From Gallionellaceae bacterium (GTDB lineage Bacteria > Pseudomonadota > Gammaproteobacteria > Burkholderiales > Gallionellaceae), in contig JAUSKS010000023.1 in NCBI GenBank assembly GCA_030646595.1, positions 1 to 5,811 of the forward strand: a stretch of 5,811 nucleotides of DNA, read 5' to 3'. The translations under genes were made by a program, and so were the position numbers. Positions 1-5,811 of the stretch are shown piece by piece. Below the pieces are notes generated by a model, which saw nothing but the letters and a program-made list of their open reading frames with translations, had not been told where the DNA came from and made no database searches. Position 1 is the stretch's first letter. The number at the start of each line of letters is the position of its first letter.

Positions 1-505
1 CCTGCACAACATCATCAAATTCAATGCCTGGAGCGACACTTCGTACACGCCATGTCCTAATCTGTTTACCTGGATCAATACCATTGCGGCAAGTCCCCGG
101 GTAAATCTGTCCTTCAATTCCCTGCCCTTCAATTCCATGGAGCGCGGAATCTGCTATTTCTTTACGACTACAGGCGCAAGGATAAGCCATGCCACTACGT
201 TGCAATATGTGCAACGCCTCCTCATACGCTGCCGTGCGCTGGCTTTGGTACAGTATCGGCTCATCACTATGCAAGCCGAATTTTTCCAACGTGCGTAATA
301 TATCCTCTGCAGTGCCGGGTACGGTGCGCACGGTATCAACATCTTCCATGCGCACCAACCAACGACCGTGATGATGTTTAGCATCCAGATAGCTTGCAAC
401 CGCGCTCACCAGAGAACCAAAATGCAAGGGGCCCGTAGGAGAAGGAGCGAAGCGCCCACGGTAATTAGTAATAATAGGAATAAGAATGGCGACTTTAGTT
501 ACCAC
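1..505 (-). CDS. gluQ: Glutamyl-Q tRNA(Asp) synthetase, N-terminal ~168 residues (cut by the left edge)
   Basis: This is a truncated paralogue of glutamyl-tRNA synthetase. The family charges glutamate onto the queuosine base of tRNA(Asp) in the cytoplasm and lacks an anticodon-binding domain. Reading the minus strand gives a class I synthetase start: YRGRFAPSPTGPLHFGSL at residues 15-32, where LHFG is the HIGH-type motif, then RMEDVD at 52-57. Zinc ligands typical of GluQ are visible as Cys110-x-Cys112 and Tyr135-x3-Cys139. This zinc pattern and the length before it favour GluQ over GltX. The KMSKS region and C-terminus lie beyond position 1; the family is usually about 300 residues. No ATG is available in frame after the clpA stop, so I chose the GTG at 503-505; no clear Shine-Dalgarno precedes it, which leaves the start uncertain. 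The gene lies 33 bp after clpA in the same frame and direction, so co-transcription is likely. A 5-residue tandem duplication sits in the zinc loop. Confidence 0.88.
   Translation of the reverse strand, partial: MVTKVAILIPIITNYRGRFAPSPTGPLHFGSLVSAVASYLDAKHHHGRWLVRMEDVDTVRTVPGTAEDILRTLEKFGLHSDEPILYQSQRTAAYEEALHILQRSGMAYPCACSRKEIADSALHGIEGQGIEGQIYPGTCRNGIDPGKQIRTWRVRSVAPGIEFDDVVQ
107..136 (-). repeat. 15-bp tandem duplication inside gluQ
   Basis: Positions 107-121 and 122-136 are two adjacent 15-bp copies that differ at one base (T110 versus C125). The duplication is in frame and encodes GIEGQ twice (residues 124-133 of the partial protein). It lies between the two pairs of zinc-binding residues, so it lengthens a loop without breaking the frame. 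The single difference is synonymous. Confidence 0.85.
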
Positions 506-519
506 AAAGCAGTGCAGAT

Positions 520-538
520 GGGAGTCTCGTCCTCTCCC
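520..538 (-). other. Short inverted repeat in the clpA-gluQ gap
   Basis: The 33-bp gap between the clpA stop and the proposed gluQ start holds GGGAG and CTCCC arms (534-538 and 520-524) around a 9-nt loop. There is no T run after it, so it is not an intrinsic terminator. The purine-rich GGGAGAGGA at its 5' side is too far from the GTG (about 24 nt) to be an ordinary ribosome binding site. It may be a small intercistronic hairpin or may mean nothing. Confidence 0.3.
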
Positions 539-2791
539 TCAGGCAGTGACTTCCTCTTCCGCAAAGTCCAGCTTCACTTTACCTTCTACAACGTCCACCG
601 TCACCCGCCCGCCATTGGCCAGCTTGCCAAACAGCAGTTCGTCTGCCAGTGCGCTACGAATAGTATCCTGAATCAACCGTGCCATAGGACGCGCGCCCAT
701 GAGTGGATCAAAACCGGTTTGGGCGAGATGGTCCTTAAGCGCATCGGTAAAGACAATTTCAACCTTTTTCTCATGCAATTGTTCTTCCAACTGCATCAGG
801 AATTTATCCACCACACGCAAGATAACTTCCTTATCCAAAGCTGCAAAGGAAATGATGGCATCGAGACGATTACGGAATTCCGGTGTAAACATACGTTTGA
901 TATCAGCCATTTCATCGCCCGTAGCAGCGCTCTTGGTAAAGCCAATTTGTACTTTACTCAGCGTTTCTGCCCCCGCATTAGTAGTCATAATGATAACCAC
1001 ATTACGGAAATCTGCCTTGCGTCCATTGTTGTCAGTCAGCGTCCCGTGATCCATCACTTGCAACAGAATGTTGAAAATATCCGGGTGTGCTTTTTCAATT
1101 TCATCCAGCAGCAACACACAATGTGGCTGCTTGCTGATTGCTTCGGTCAACAGGCCACCCTGGTCAAAACCAACATAACCAGGAGGCGCGCCTATCAGGC
1201 GTGATACAGCATGACGTTCCATATATTCGGACATGTCAAAACGATGTAACGGCATACCCATCGCATAAGCAAGCTGACGAGCCACCTCGGTTTTACCTAC
1301 TCCAGTAGGGCCGGAAAACAGGAAACTGCCTATGGGTTTTTGTGGATTGCCTAAGCCACTGCGCGACATCTTGATGGCGCGCGCCAACATATCAATCGCG
1401 GCATTCTGTCCAAATACCACAGCCTTGAGGTCGCGATCCAGCGTCTTCAACGTGTTACGGTCATCTGAAGAAACAGTACGTGGCGGAATACGCGCAATTT
1501 TGGCAATGATTTCTTCTATTTCATGCTTGCCCACCAGTTTTTTCTGCTTGGATTTAGGCAGAATACGCTGCGCCGCCCCCGCCTCATCTATTACATCAAT
1601 TGCTTTGTCTGGCAAGTGCCTGTCATTGATAAACCGGGCAGACAGCTCGGCCGCGCTGCTTAATGCGGCAGCACTGTATTTAATGCCATGATGCGTTTCA
1701 AAGCGCGGTTTTAACCCTTTCAATATTTCGATGGTTTGTTCTACCGTCGGCTCTGATACATCCACCTTCTGGAAGCGGCGTGACAGCGCATGATCCTTTT
1801 CAAAAACACCGCGATACTCCTGGTAGGTGGTGGCACCTATACATTTCAACTGCCCACTGGATAAAGCGGGCTTCAATAGATTAGAGGCGTCCATCGTGCC
1901 CCCTGAAGCTGCTCCCGCGCCTATCAAGGTATGAATTTCATCAATAAATAAAATAGCGTTAGGTGCTTCGGCCAGTTCTTTAAGCACCGCCTTCAAACGT
2001 TGCTCAAAATCTCCACGGTATTTGGTGCCCGCCAACAGGGTGCCCATGTCCAGCGCATAAATCTGTGCATTCTTTAGAATTTCTGGCACCTCACCTTGCG
2101 TAATCAAGCGCGCCAAACCTTCGGCAATAGCTGTTTTACCTACCCCTGCTTCTCCTACCAGCAACGGATTATTTTTACGGCGGCGGCACAAGGTTTGAAT
2201 AACACGTTCTAATTCAATTTCCCGCCCAATGAGCGGATCAATCTTGCCTGCCAGTGCATGGGCATTCAGATCAAGCGCATAGTCATGCAGCGCTCCTTTT
2301 TGGCTCTGTTCTTGCTCACCATCAGCATCTATCTGGGGTTTTTGTATGCTGGCTTGAACATTCTTGTTAATGCCATGGGCAATATAATTCACCACATCCA
2401 GCCGGGTGATGCCACGCTGATTAAGGAAAAATACCGCGTGTGAATCCTTTTCGCTGAACAGAGCAACCAGAATATTGGCTCCAGTCACCTCTTTTCTGTT
2501 GGTAGATTGCACATGCAGAATGGCGCGTTGAATAACGCGCTGAAAGCCGACTGTAGGTTGGGTATCTACCTCACCGCTACCTGGCACAGTAGGCGCATGC
2601 GTATTGATAAAATCTGCCAGCACCGCACGCAACTCTTCAATATCGGCACCGCAGGCACGTAGCACGTGGGCCGCAGACGGGTTATCCAGCATCGCCAGTA
2701 GCAAATGTTCAACAGTAATGAACTCATGCCGTTTTTGACGCGCTTCTACAAAAGCCAGGTGCAGGCTAACTTCAAGTTCTTGCGCGATCAT
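539..2791 (-). CDS. clpA: ClpA, ATP-dependent unfoldase subunit of the ClpAP protease
   Basis: This AAA+ hexameric ring unfolds proteins and threads them into the ClpP peptidase in the cytoplasm. The 750 residues match the usual ~758 for the family, so it appears complete. The N domain (about 1-145), which docks ClpS, opens [14 protein letters not shown]. The first ATPase domain has Walker A GEAGVGKT at 213-220, pore loop KYRG at 257-260, Walker B AILFIDE at 279-285 and a RRF arginine-finger region at 338-340. The second has Walker A GPTGVGKT at 494-501, pore loop GYVGF at 538-542, Walker B VLLLDE at 559-564, sensor 1 TTN at 603-605 and sensor 2 GARPMAR at 699-705. IGF at 616-618 matches the tripeptide loop that docks on ClpP; with the short middle region it separates ClpA from ClpB. 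The ATG is 2 bp after the clpS stop and has a strong GGAGGT site. I see no missing catalytic residue. Confidence 0.98.
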   Translation of the reverse strand: MIAQELEVSLHLAFVEARQKRHEFITVEHLLLAMLDNPSAAHVLRACGADIEELRAVLADFINTHAPTVPGSGEVDTQPTVGFQRVIQRAILHVQSTNRKEVTGANILVALFSEKDSHAVFFLNQRGITRLDVVNYIAHGINKNVQASIQKPQIDADGEQEQSQKGALHDYALDLNAHALAGKIDPLIGREIELERVIQTLCRRRKNNPLLVGEAGVGKTAIAEGLARLITQGEVPEILKNAQIYALDMGTLLAGTKYRGDFEQRLKAVLKELAEAPNAILFIDEIHTLIGAGAASGGTMDASNLLKPALSSGQLKCIGATTYQEYRGVFEKDHALSRRFQKVDVSEPTVEQTIEILKGLKPRFETHHGIKYSAAALSSAAELSARFINDRHLPDKAIDVIDEAGAAQRILPKSKQKKLVGKHEIEEIIAKIARIPPRTVSSDDRNTLKTLDRDLKAVVFGQNAAIDMLARAIKMSRSGLGNPQKPIGSFLFSGPTGVGKTEVARQLAYAMGMPLHRFDMSEYMERHAVSRLIGAPPGYVGFDQGGLLTEAISKQPHCVLLLDEIEKAHPDIFNILLQVMDHGTLTDNNGRKADFRNVVIIMTTNAGAETLSKVQIGFTKSAATGDEMADIKRMFTPEFRNRLDAIISFAALDKEVILRVVDKFLMQLEEQLHEKKVEIVFTDALKDHLAQTGFDPLMGARPMARLIQDTIRSALADELLFGKLANGGRVTVDVVEGKVKLDFAEEEVTA

Positions 2792-2793
2792 GA

Positions 2794-3102
2794 TTATGTT
2801 ACCTCCAATTCACATCGTAACGGATGGCCATGCTGCTTGGCAAATGTTGATACCTGTACTACTTTCGTTTCGGCTATATCCTGCGGATAAACACCGCATA
2901 TTGCGGAACCCTCCTGATGTACTTTGAGCATTACTTGAGTGGCACGTTCACGGTTCATTGAAAAAAAAGTTTGCAGAACCTCAATAACAAACTCCATTGT
3001 GGTGTAATCGTCATTCAGCAATACCACCTTATATAGCTTGGGAGGCTTGGTTTTACTGCGCTCCAGCTCGAGCAGGGAAGAGCTTTCCTGTTTGGTTTTC
3101 AT
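2794..3102 (-). CDS. clpS: ClpS, N-degron adaptor for ClpAP
   Basis: ClpS binds proteins with destabilising N-terminal residues (Leu, Phe, Tyr, Trp in known cases) and hands them to the N domain of ClpA, while discouraging other ClpA substrates. The 102 residues agree with the usual ~106. The core begins [19 protein letters not shown]; Asn30-Asp31-Asp32, Met36 and His62 correspond to the residues that form the N-degron pocket in E. coli ClpS. The sequences AICGVY and AETKV further along are also family hallmarks. The first ~20 residues are charged and probably a flexible arm, which in the family is needed to activate delivery. The chosen ATG at 3100-3102 has only a weak GGA about 10 nt upstream. 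clpA follows after 2 bp, so the two form an operon. Divergent to the cold-shock gene, with the promoter region between. Confidence 0.97.
   Translation of the reverse strand: MKTKQESSSLLELERSKTKPPKLYKVVLLNDDYTTMEFVIEVLQTFFSMNRERATQVMLKVHQEGSAICGVYPQDIAETKVVQVSTFAKQHGHPLRCELEVT
2801..2806 (-). promoter_or_regulatory. Strong Shine-Dalgarno of clpA inside clpS
   Basis: Read on the minus strand, GGAGGT ends 9 nt before the clpA ATG (2789-2791). It overlaps codons for the last ClpS residues (Leu-Glu-Val). Together with the 2-bp spacing between the clpS stop and the clpA start, this points to coupled translation of adaptor and unfoldase, and it fixes the clpA start. Confidence 0.85.
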
Positions 3103-3134
3103 TGCGCACTGTCCATGTTGGCGTCAGGTTAGAT

Positions 3135-3167
3135 TGTATAGTTGGTGATTGCCAGTAATTTTTCAAG
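3135..3167 (-). promoter_or_regulatory. Candidate promoter of clpS-clpA, possibly heat-shock type
   Basis: On the minus strand CTTGAAA (3161-3167) is identical to the sigma-32 -35 element as known in E. coli. After 13 bp comes CACCAACT (3140-3147), a partial match to CCCCATnT. A housekeeping reading is TTGAAA with TATACA (3135-3140), but its 20-bp spacing is poor. Either way the start point would lie roughly 25-35 nt before the clpS ATG. The position is good; the sigma factor is an inference. Confidence 0.42.
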
Positions 3168-3197
3168 ACCTCCCCAAAAAAGAAAACACATAAGTAC

Positions 3198-3227
3198 TTG
3201 ACGAGACCGGGGAAATAGGAGTAAAAC
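3198..3227 (+). promoter_or_regulatory. Candidate promoter of the cold-shock gene
   Basis: TTGACG (3198-3203) resembles a -35 box (5 of 6), followed after 18 bp by TAAAAC (3222-3227), a 4 of 6 match to a -10 box. An A-rich stretch at about 3175-3188 lies upstream where an UP element would sit. The predicted start is near 3233, giving a leader of about 105 nt. The -35 is convincing; the -10 is only fair. Confidence 0.5.
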
Positions 3228-3233
3228 GCATCT

Positions 3234-3339
3234 GGGTGTTTGAATCAAGTTACCTGCAGTACTGGTTTTGCCATGTGCGGTCTTGGAATTCAAACAGTTT
3301 AACGGGAATCCACCCGGGTTTTTAGGTAAGGGAAGTAAC
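3234..3339 (+). promoter_or_regulatory. Predicted long structured leader of the cold-shock mRNA
   Basis: The stretch between the proposed start point and the csp ATG holds no gene of its own. It contains a long-range helix: GTTTGAATCAAG (3238-3249) pairs with CTTG (3282-3285) plus ATTCAAAC (3288-3295), 12 pairs with a 2-nt bulge (GA). Inside the loop is the palindrome CAGTACTG (3257-3264). Each helix arm also contains a small palindrome of its own, so alternative folds are possible. A further palindrome, ACCCGGGT (3312-3319), lies just before the ribosome binding site AAGGGAAG (3328-3335). Long folded leaders are known for cspA-family mRNAs, where they act in temperature sensing; that role here is inferred. 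Confidence 0.45.
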
Positions 3340-3543
3340 ATGGCAAACGGTACAGTGAAATGGTTCAATGATGCAAAAGGTTTTGGTTTTATTACTCCGG
3401 ACGATGGCAGCGAAGATTTATTCGCGCATTTTTCCGCAATTAACATGAGTGGCTTCAAATCGCTCAAAGAAGGTCAGAAGGTCACCTTTGACATCGTTCA
3501 AGGCCCCAAAGGCAAACAAGCTTCCAACATACAAGCTCCTTAA
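3340..3543 (+). CDS. Cold-shock protein of the CspA family
   Basis: This is a single cold-shock domain, a five-stranded barrel that binds single-stranded RNA or DNA and acts as an RNA chaperone. The 67 residues are the normal length. It begins [18 protein letters not shown], with the RNP1 motif KGFGFI at 13-18 and the RNP2-like segment DLFAHF at 26-31; the aromatic residues Trp8, Phe15, Phe17, Phe28 and Phe31 are those that stack on bases in the family. The start at 3340 is set by AAGGGAAG 4 nt upstream and by homology; an in-frame ATG at 3268 would add 24 unrelated residues and has no ribosome binding site. It is divergent from clpS-clpA, as cspD is in E. coli, but sequence alone does not tell which Csp paralogue it is, so I give no symbol. 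Whether it is cold-induced, stationary-phase or constitutive cannot be read from the protein. Confidence 0.96.
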   Translation: MANGTVKWFNDAKGFGFITPDDGSEDLFAHFSAINMSGFKSLKEGQKVTFDIVQGPKGKQASNIQAP

Positions 3544-3579
3544 TCAGGCTAAACCCCTGCTGAAGTCAGCTTAACAAGG

Positions 3580-3607
3580 ACGTCTCGAATATTCGAGACG
3601 TTTTTTT
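3580..3607 (+). terminator. Rho-independent terminator after the cold-shock gene
   Basis: A perfect 22-bp palindrome (3580-3601) forms a stem of ACGTCTCG with CGAGACGT around AATATT, followed directly by seven T (3601-3607). It ends the csp transcript 37 bp after its stop codon. On the minus strand the hairpin is followed by TCCTTGTTAAG rather than a T run, so it would be a poor terminator for the convergent autotransporter gene. A short inverted repeat, GCTGA/TCAGC (3559-3570), lies just before it. Confidence 0.93.
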
Positions 3608-3637
3608 ATGGCCCAACTGCCCAACTAAAGGGTGCCT

Positions 3638-3943
3638 CTAAAATAGCATTCTCCAGTTTATGGACAACATCTGGTTGGTATAGCCTGATTTAGTATCCAC
3701 GCCATAACGTGTCACTATTTCTGTGCCATTTGCCTTCTCCACCTCATAACTCACGCCAGCGCGTACAACCACAGGAGAGGGCTTGATCCCATTGGTCACA
3801 AAGGTAGAACCGCCAAAGCTGCTAAAGCTGGAAGTAATTGCAGCCTGCTTGGCTTGCGTGTCATACCCTACATTTAGATTGCCCACCAGTCTCGACTCAT
3901 CGCTTAGTTTGTATGCCATCTTGCTCCCTGTGGAAAGCACCAA
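3638..3943 (-). CDS. C-terminal end of the autotransporter beta-barrel, separated by a frameshift
   Basis: These 101 residues are not an independent gene. They are the last ~third of the autotransporter barrel, in a frame shifted by one base relative to the main reading frame. Read back a little beyond 3943, the frame gives NSQSQNALVLSTGSK, which continues naturally from the SSLNLVV of the upstream frame. The piece shows alternating barrel strands (for example SRLVGNLNVGYDT and SPVVVRAGVSYEVE) and ends INWRMLF with a terminal Phe, the outer-membrane assembly signal expected for such barrels. The first possible start codon is a TTG at 3941-3943 without a ribosome binding site, so separate translation is unlikely. 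The stop is TAG at 3638-3640, 94 bp from the csp stop and convergent with it. Confidence 0.85.
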   Translation of the reverse strand: MVLSTGSKMAYKLSDESRLVGNLNVGYDTQAKQAAITSSFSSFGGSTFVTNGIKPSPVVVRAGVSYEVEKANGTEIVTRYGVDTKSGYTNQMLSINWRMLF

Positions 3944-5811
3944 AGCATTTTGGCTTTGGCTATTACCACAAGATTCAGGGAGGAGGCACCCGTTTCAGCA
4001 TAACCATTCACTTTGATATGCGCATATTCCACCCCCACCATCGGGGTAAGGGTAATTTTGCCATTCATCTGATAACGACGTTCCAGCTCAGTACTCATCA
4101 AAGTATGAGTGCTGTTGTAATTGCTGCTAGCGACATAACCATACACAGCCCGTCGGCTGACGCTACGATTAGAGCCAATGACAAATTGCAGGTGCAAGGT
4201 GGTAAGCTCATCCAGATAGTCAGCCGCATAAAGATCAATTTGGCGAGTTCTGATGCCAATATTTTGCAGGCCATTCGTACTACCCACTCTGCTGGTTGAA
4301 TACGATACGGCTGCGCCAACTTTCCACTGCTCAGAGATTTTATTATCTTTGCCCAGCACCAAGCCGTAGCTATTTGCCGTATACCCGGATGCGCCATTAC
4401 GATCATCTTGCTCGGCACGAGAACCGAACGGCTTGATCCAGCCACGACTATCGCTACGCACGGTATCGCCAGAAGAAAGCCCAATAGTATCCTGCATCAT
4501 TTCATGCACCACATGGGTCGGTCCATTGCGCACAATATCCACTGTGCTTTGCGCAGCGCCTCCTTGTAAAACCGGGGTAAATTGTTGTAGGGCTAGCCCC
4601 ACTTCTGCTGCTGAGCTGAGACTGGTCAATTCATCCAATGCTGACGTCATCCCACCTCCTACAGGAGTACCGAAAAAAGTGCTATCTAGAATACTATCAA
4701 GTACTTTAGCCACACCAACAATACCCGCACCCGCATAAGGTGACGCAATCGCTGCATTGCTTAACGTGGTCATTCCAGTGCTTGTAGCCTGTAAATTTAC
4801 GGAATTGCCAGCAACAACACCAGTAAACTGCCACTCAAGCCTGTTGTCGTGGATATTAAAAGTTGTGGCATTTAAAGTTGTGGCAGTTAATACGCCAGTC
4901 AGTATATCGCCCGATGCCAGCGAATTACCATTGCTTACATTCACATTAATTTTTGCACTTTCTGGAAGATTAGCAATGCCATTAATTGCCAATTGCCCAT
5001 AGCTGGTCGTGTTAGACGCACCCAGTTTATATACACCCGTTGCAGCCTGCTGATAATTGCCGGTAACGGTCTGCGGGGTTTCGCTGATCACCAGCGTACC
5101 TGCATTATTCAGCGTTCCAGCCGTAATATTATGGGCTAGATTTAATGTTCCCCCATTGTTGATATTAAAAGTATCCACAGAAAAAGTGTTGGCTGTACTA
5201 AAACCCCCATTCACATTGACAATTGAGCCGCTAGTACCGGTCACCGCCCCAGTAATGCTACTGGAGGTACCGTCAAGATTCAAAATGCTGTTTTCCATGG
5301 TCACTGCCCCATCTAGAAGACCGCTATTATTGATGGTCATGGGTACGCTGGTGTTTGCCCCCACCATGTCTATAGCTACGCCTCCCGTACCACGTATGAC
5401 GCCACCCAAATTATTAGTAATGCTGCTGACAACACTGCCGATATGAATAGCTATACCGACACCCCCAGAAATGGTGCCATTATTAGTAATGCCGCCCGAT
5501 ATATTACTGCTGCTCCAAACTTTAATGCCATCGCCATTTGTACCGGTAATCGTACCGTTGTTGGTTATGCTGCCGATAGTAGAATTTGATGAAAGATAAA
5601 TTCCATTCTCCTGTCCGGAAATAATGCCGCCTGCGGTATTGGCAATGGCACCGGTAACAGCGCTGCCAGTCCCAATTCCAATTCCATTGTTTGCCATGCC
5701 AGTAAGTGTACCGTCATTATTGATGCTATCAACGGTAGCGCTTGATTGGAGAAATATGGCGCTCCTCCCGGAAATAACGCCACCTGTAGTATTGGCCGGG
5801 GGGGGGGGGGG
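3904..5811 (-). CDS. Autotransporter (type Va secretion), passenger plus most of the barrel; 5' end outside the window
   Basis: The protein would be exported to the periplasm, insert a C-terminal barrel in the outer membrane and display its passenger on the surface. The frame is open to the right edge, so the Met at 5697 (called residue 1 here) is internal; signal peptide and N-terminus are missing. Before it and up to about residue 147 run beta-helix-type repeats rich in NNGTISG. Residues ~148-305 continue as Gly/Asn/Thr-rich passenger, including GNYQQAATGVYKLG, typical of the end of such passengers. A helical linker covers about 350-405. The barrel starts near RGWIKPFGS (417-425; nt 4449) with strands up to SSLNLVV (572-578). 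There the frame goes wrong: residues 579-597 are out-of-frame readthrough ending at 3904. One missing base near 3963 would restore a barrel of ~268 residues. No protease or other catalytic motif is visible, so the passenger's role (adhesin or other) is unknown. Confidence 0.88.
   Translation of the reverse strand, partial: PPPPPANTTGGVISGRSAIFLQSSATVDSINNDGTLTGMANNGIGIGTGSAVTGAIANTAGGIISGQENGIYLSSNSTIGSITNNGTITGTNGDGIKVWSSSNISGGITNNGTISGGVGIAIHIGSVVSSITNNLGGVIRGTGGVAIDMVGANTSVPMTINNSGLLDGAVTMENSILNLDGTSSSITGAVTGTSGSIVNVNGGFSTANTFSVDTFNINNGGTLNLAHNITAGTLNNAGTLVISETPQTVTGNYQQAATGVYKLGASNTTSYGQLAINGIANLPESAKINVNVSNGNSLASGDILTGVLTATTLNATTFNIHDNRLEWQFTGVVAGNSVNLQATSTGMTTLSNAAIASPYAGAGIVGVAKVLDSILDSTFFGTPVGGGMTSALDELTSLSSAAEVGLALQQFTPVLQGGAAQSTVDIVRNGPTHVVHEMMQDTIGLSSGDTVRSDSRGWIKPFGSRAEQDDRNGASGYTANSYGLVLGKDNKISEQWKVGAAVSYSTSRVGSTNGLQNIGIRTRQIDLYAADYLDELTTLHLQFVIGSNRSVSRRAVYGYVASSNYNSTHTLMSTELERRYQMNGKITLTPMVGVEYAHIKVNGYAETGASSLNLVVIAKAKMLWCFPQGARWHTN
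5257..5796 (-). repeat. About seven tandem degenerate passenger repeats of 23-29 residues
   Basis: Units begin at an Ile followed by Asn-rich turns and GT(I/L)(S/T)G or GG(I/V)I(S/R)G: nt 5725-5796, 5647-5724, 5569-5646, 5491-5568, 5422-5490, 5335-5421 and 5257-5334. Typical starts are INNDGTLTG, IANTAGGIISG, ITNNGTITG, ITNNGTISG, ITNNLGGVIRG and INNSGLLDG. Three neighbouring units are exactly 78 bp. On the plus strand the shared core resembles TTATTRRTRATGC. The pattern fits rungs of a beta-helix passenger, and the array probably continues past the right edge. Confidence 0.8.
5798..5811. other. Run of 14 G at the right edge, probably artefactual
   Basis: The last 14 bases are all G. Read on the minus strand they would put a string of prolines before ANTTGGVISG, where the neighbouring unit (IANTAGGIISG) predicts Ile. 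The run therefore breaks the repeat pattern exactly at the sequence end. This fits a sequencing or assembly artefact at a contig end better than real coding sequence. Confidence 0.75.

Noticed and set aside
368..1204. A 278-residue plus-strand open frame opposite clpA and gluQ
   Set aside because: It lies antisense to two well-supported genes, has no recognisable motif and low-complexity composition (many His, Gln), and no ribosome binding site was found. It is best explained as a shadow of clpA codon usage.
3268..3339. An in-frame upstream ATG giving the cold-shock protein 24 extra residues
   Set aside because: No Shine-Dalgarno precedes 3268, while AAGGGAAG precedes 3340; the shorter form has exactly the family length, and the extra stretch fits a leader RNA.
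3129..3467. A 112-residue minus-strand frame across the csp promoter and gene
   Set aside because: It overlaps the csp coding region and both promoters, resembles no family I know, and is a shadow frame.
3580..3601. The 22-bp perfect palindrome considered as an operator or attachment site
   Set aside because: It is followed immediately by seven T and lies just after the csp stop, which makes an intrinsic terminator the simple explanation.
3611..3626. Two tandem copies of GCCCAACT between the csp terminator and the autotransporter stop
   Set aside because: Only two 8-bp copies in a short non-coding gap; too little to call a functional site or an insertion footprint.
4098..4484. A 128-residue minus-strand frame and several plus-strand frames (4433-4738, 4757-5002, 5057-5446) in the autotransporter
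   Set aside because: The autotransporter frame is clearly real here through its barrel and repeat patterns; the others are low-complexity shadows in different frames.
5569..5796. Regular 78-bp spacing considered as a CRISPR-like array
   Set aside because: The units are degenerate, coding in one long frame and have no conserved repeat with unique spacers; they are protein repeats of a passenger domain.

Overview
The window looks like a chromosomal piece from a Gram-negative proteobacterium, most probably a betaproteobacterium. This rests on the divergent csp / clpS-clpA arrangement, on a tRNA-modifying GluQ-type synthetase, and on a type V autotransporter, which requires an outer membrane. 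I judge the class from family resemblance only, so it is tentative. Both ends are cut: a partial gene runs off the left edge, and a partial autotransporter runs off the right edge into a run of 14 G that looks artefactual.

Layout. Positions 1-3102 carry three genes on the minus strand, read right to left: clpS, clpA and the start of a glutamyl-Q tRNA(Asp) synthetase gene (gluQ). clpS and clpA are 2 bp apart, and a strong ribosome binding site for clpA lies inside the end of clpS. gluQ follows after a 33-bp gap and is probably in the same transcript. Positions 3103-3339 are a divergent control region, with a minus-strand promoter candidate for clpS and a plus-strand promoter candidate for a cold-shock gene. 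The cold-shock gene appears to have a structured leader of about 105 nt. Positions 3340-3543 encode the cold-shock protein, closed by a clean intrinsic terminator at 3580-3607. From 3638 to the right edge, on the minus strand and convergent with csp, lies the 3' part of an autotransporter gene: a repeat-rich passenger, then a 12-strand-type beta-barrel domain. A single-base frameshift near 3961-3966 splits the barrel into two reading frames.

How they work together. ClpS is the adaptor that delivers N-degron substrates to the ClpA unfoldase, which feeds the ClpP peptidase (not in the window). The cold-shock protein is a small RNA chaperone divergently placed next to them, a neighbourhood also known from E. 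coli (cspD-clpS-clpA). gluQ is probably only a passenger on the operon. The autotransporter is functionally unrelated.

I do not see a previously undescribed system here. The items most worth checking are the autotransporter frameshift, the poly-G edge, the possible heat-shock-type promoter of clpS, the csp leader helix and the 5-residue duplication in the zinc loop of GluQ.
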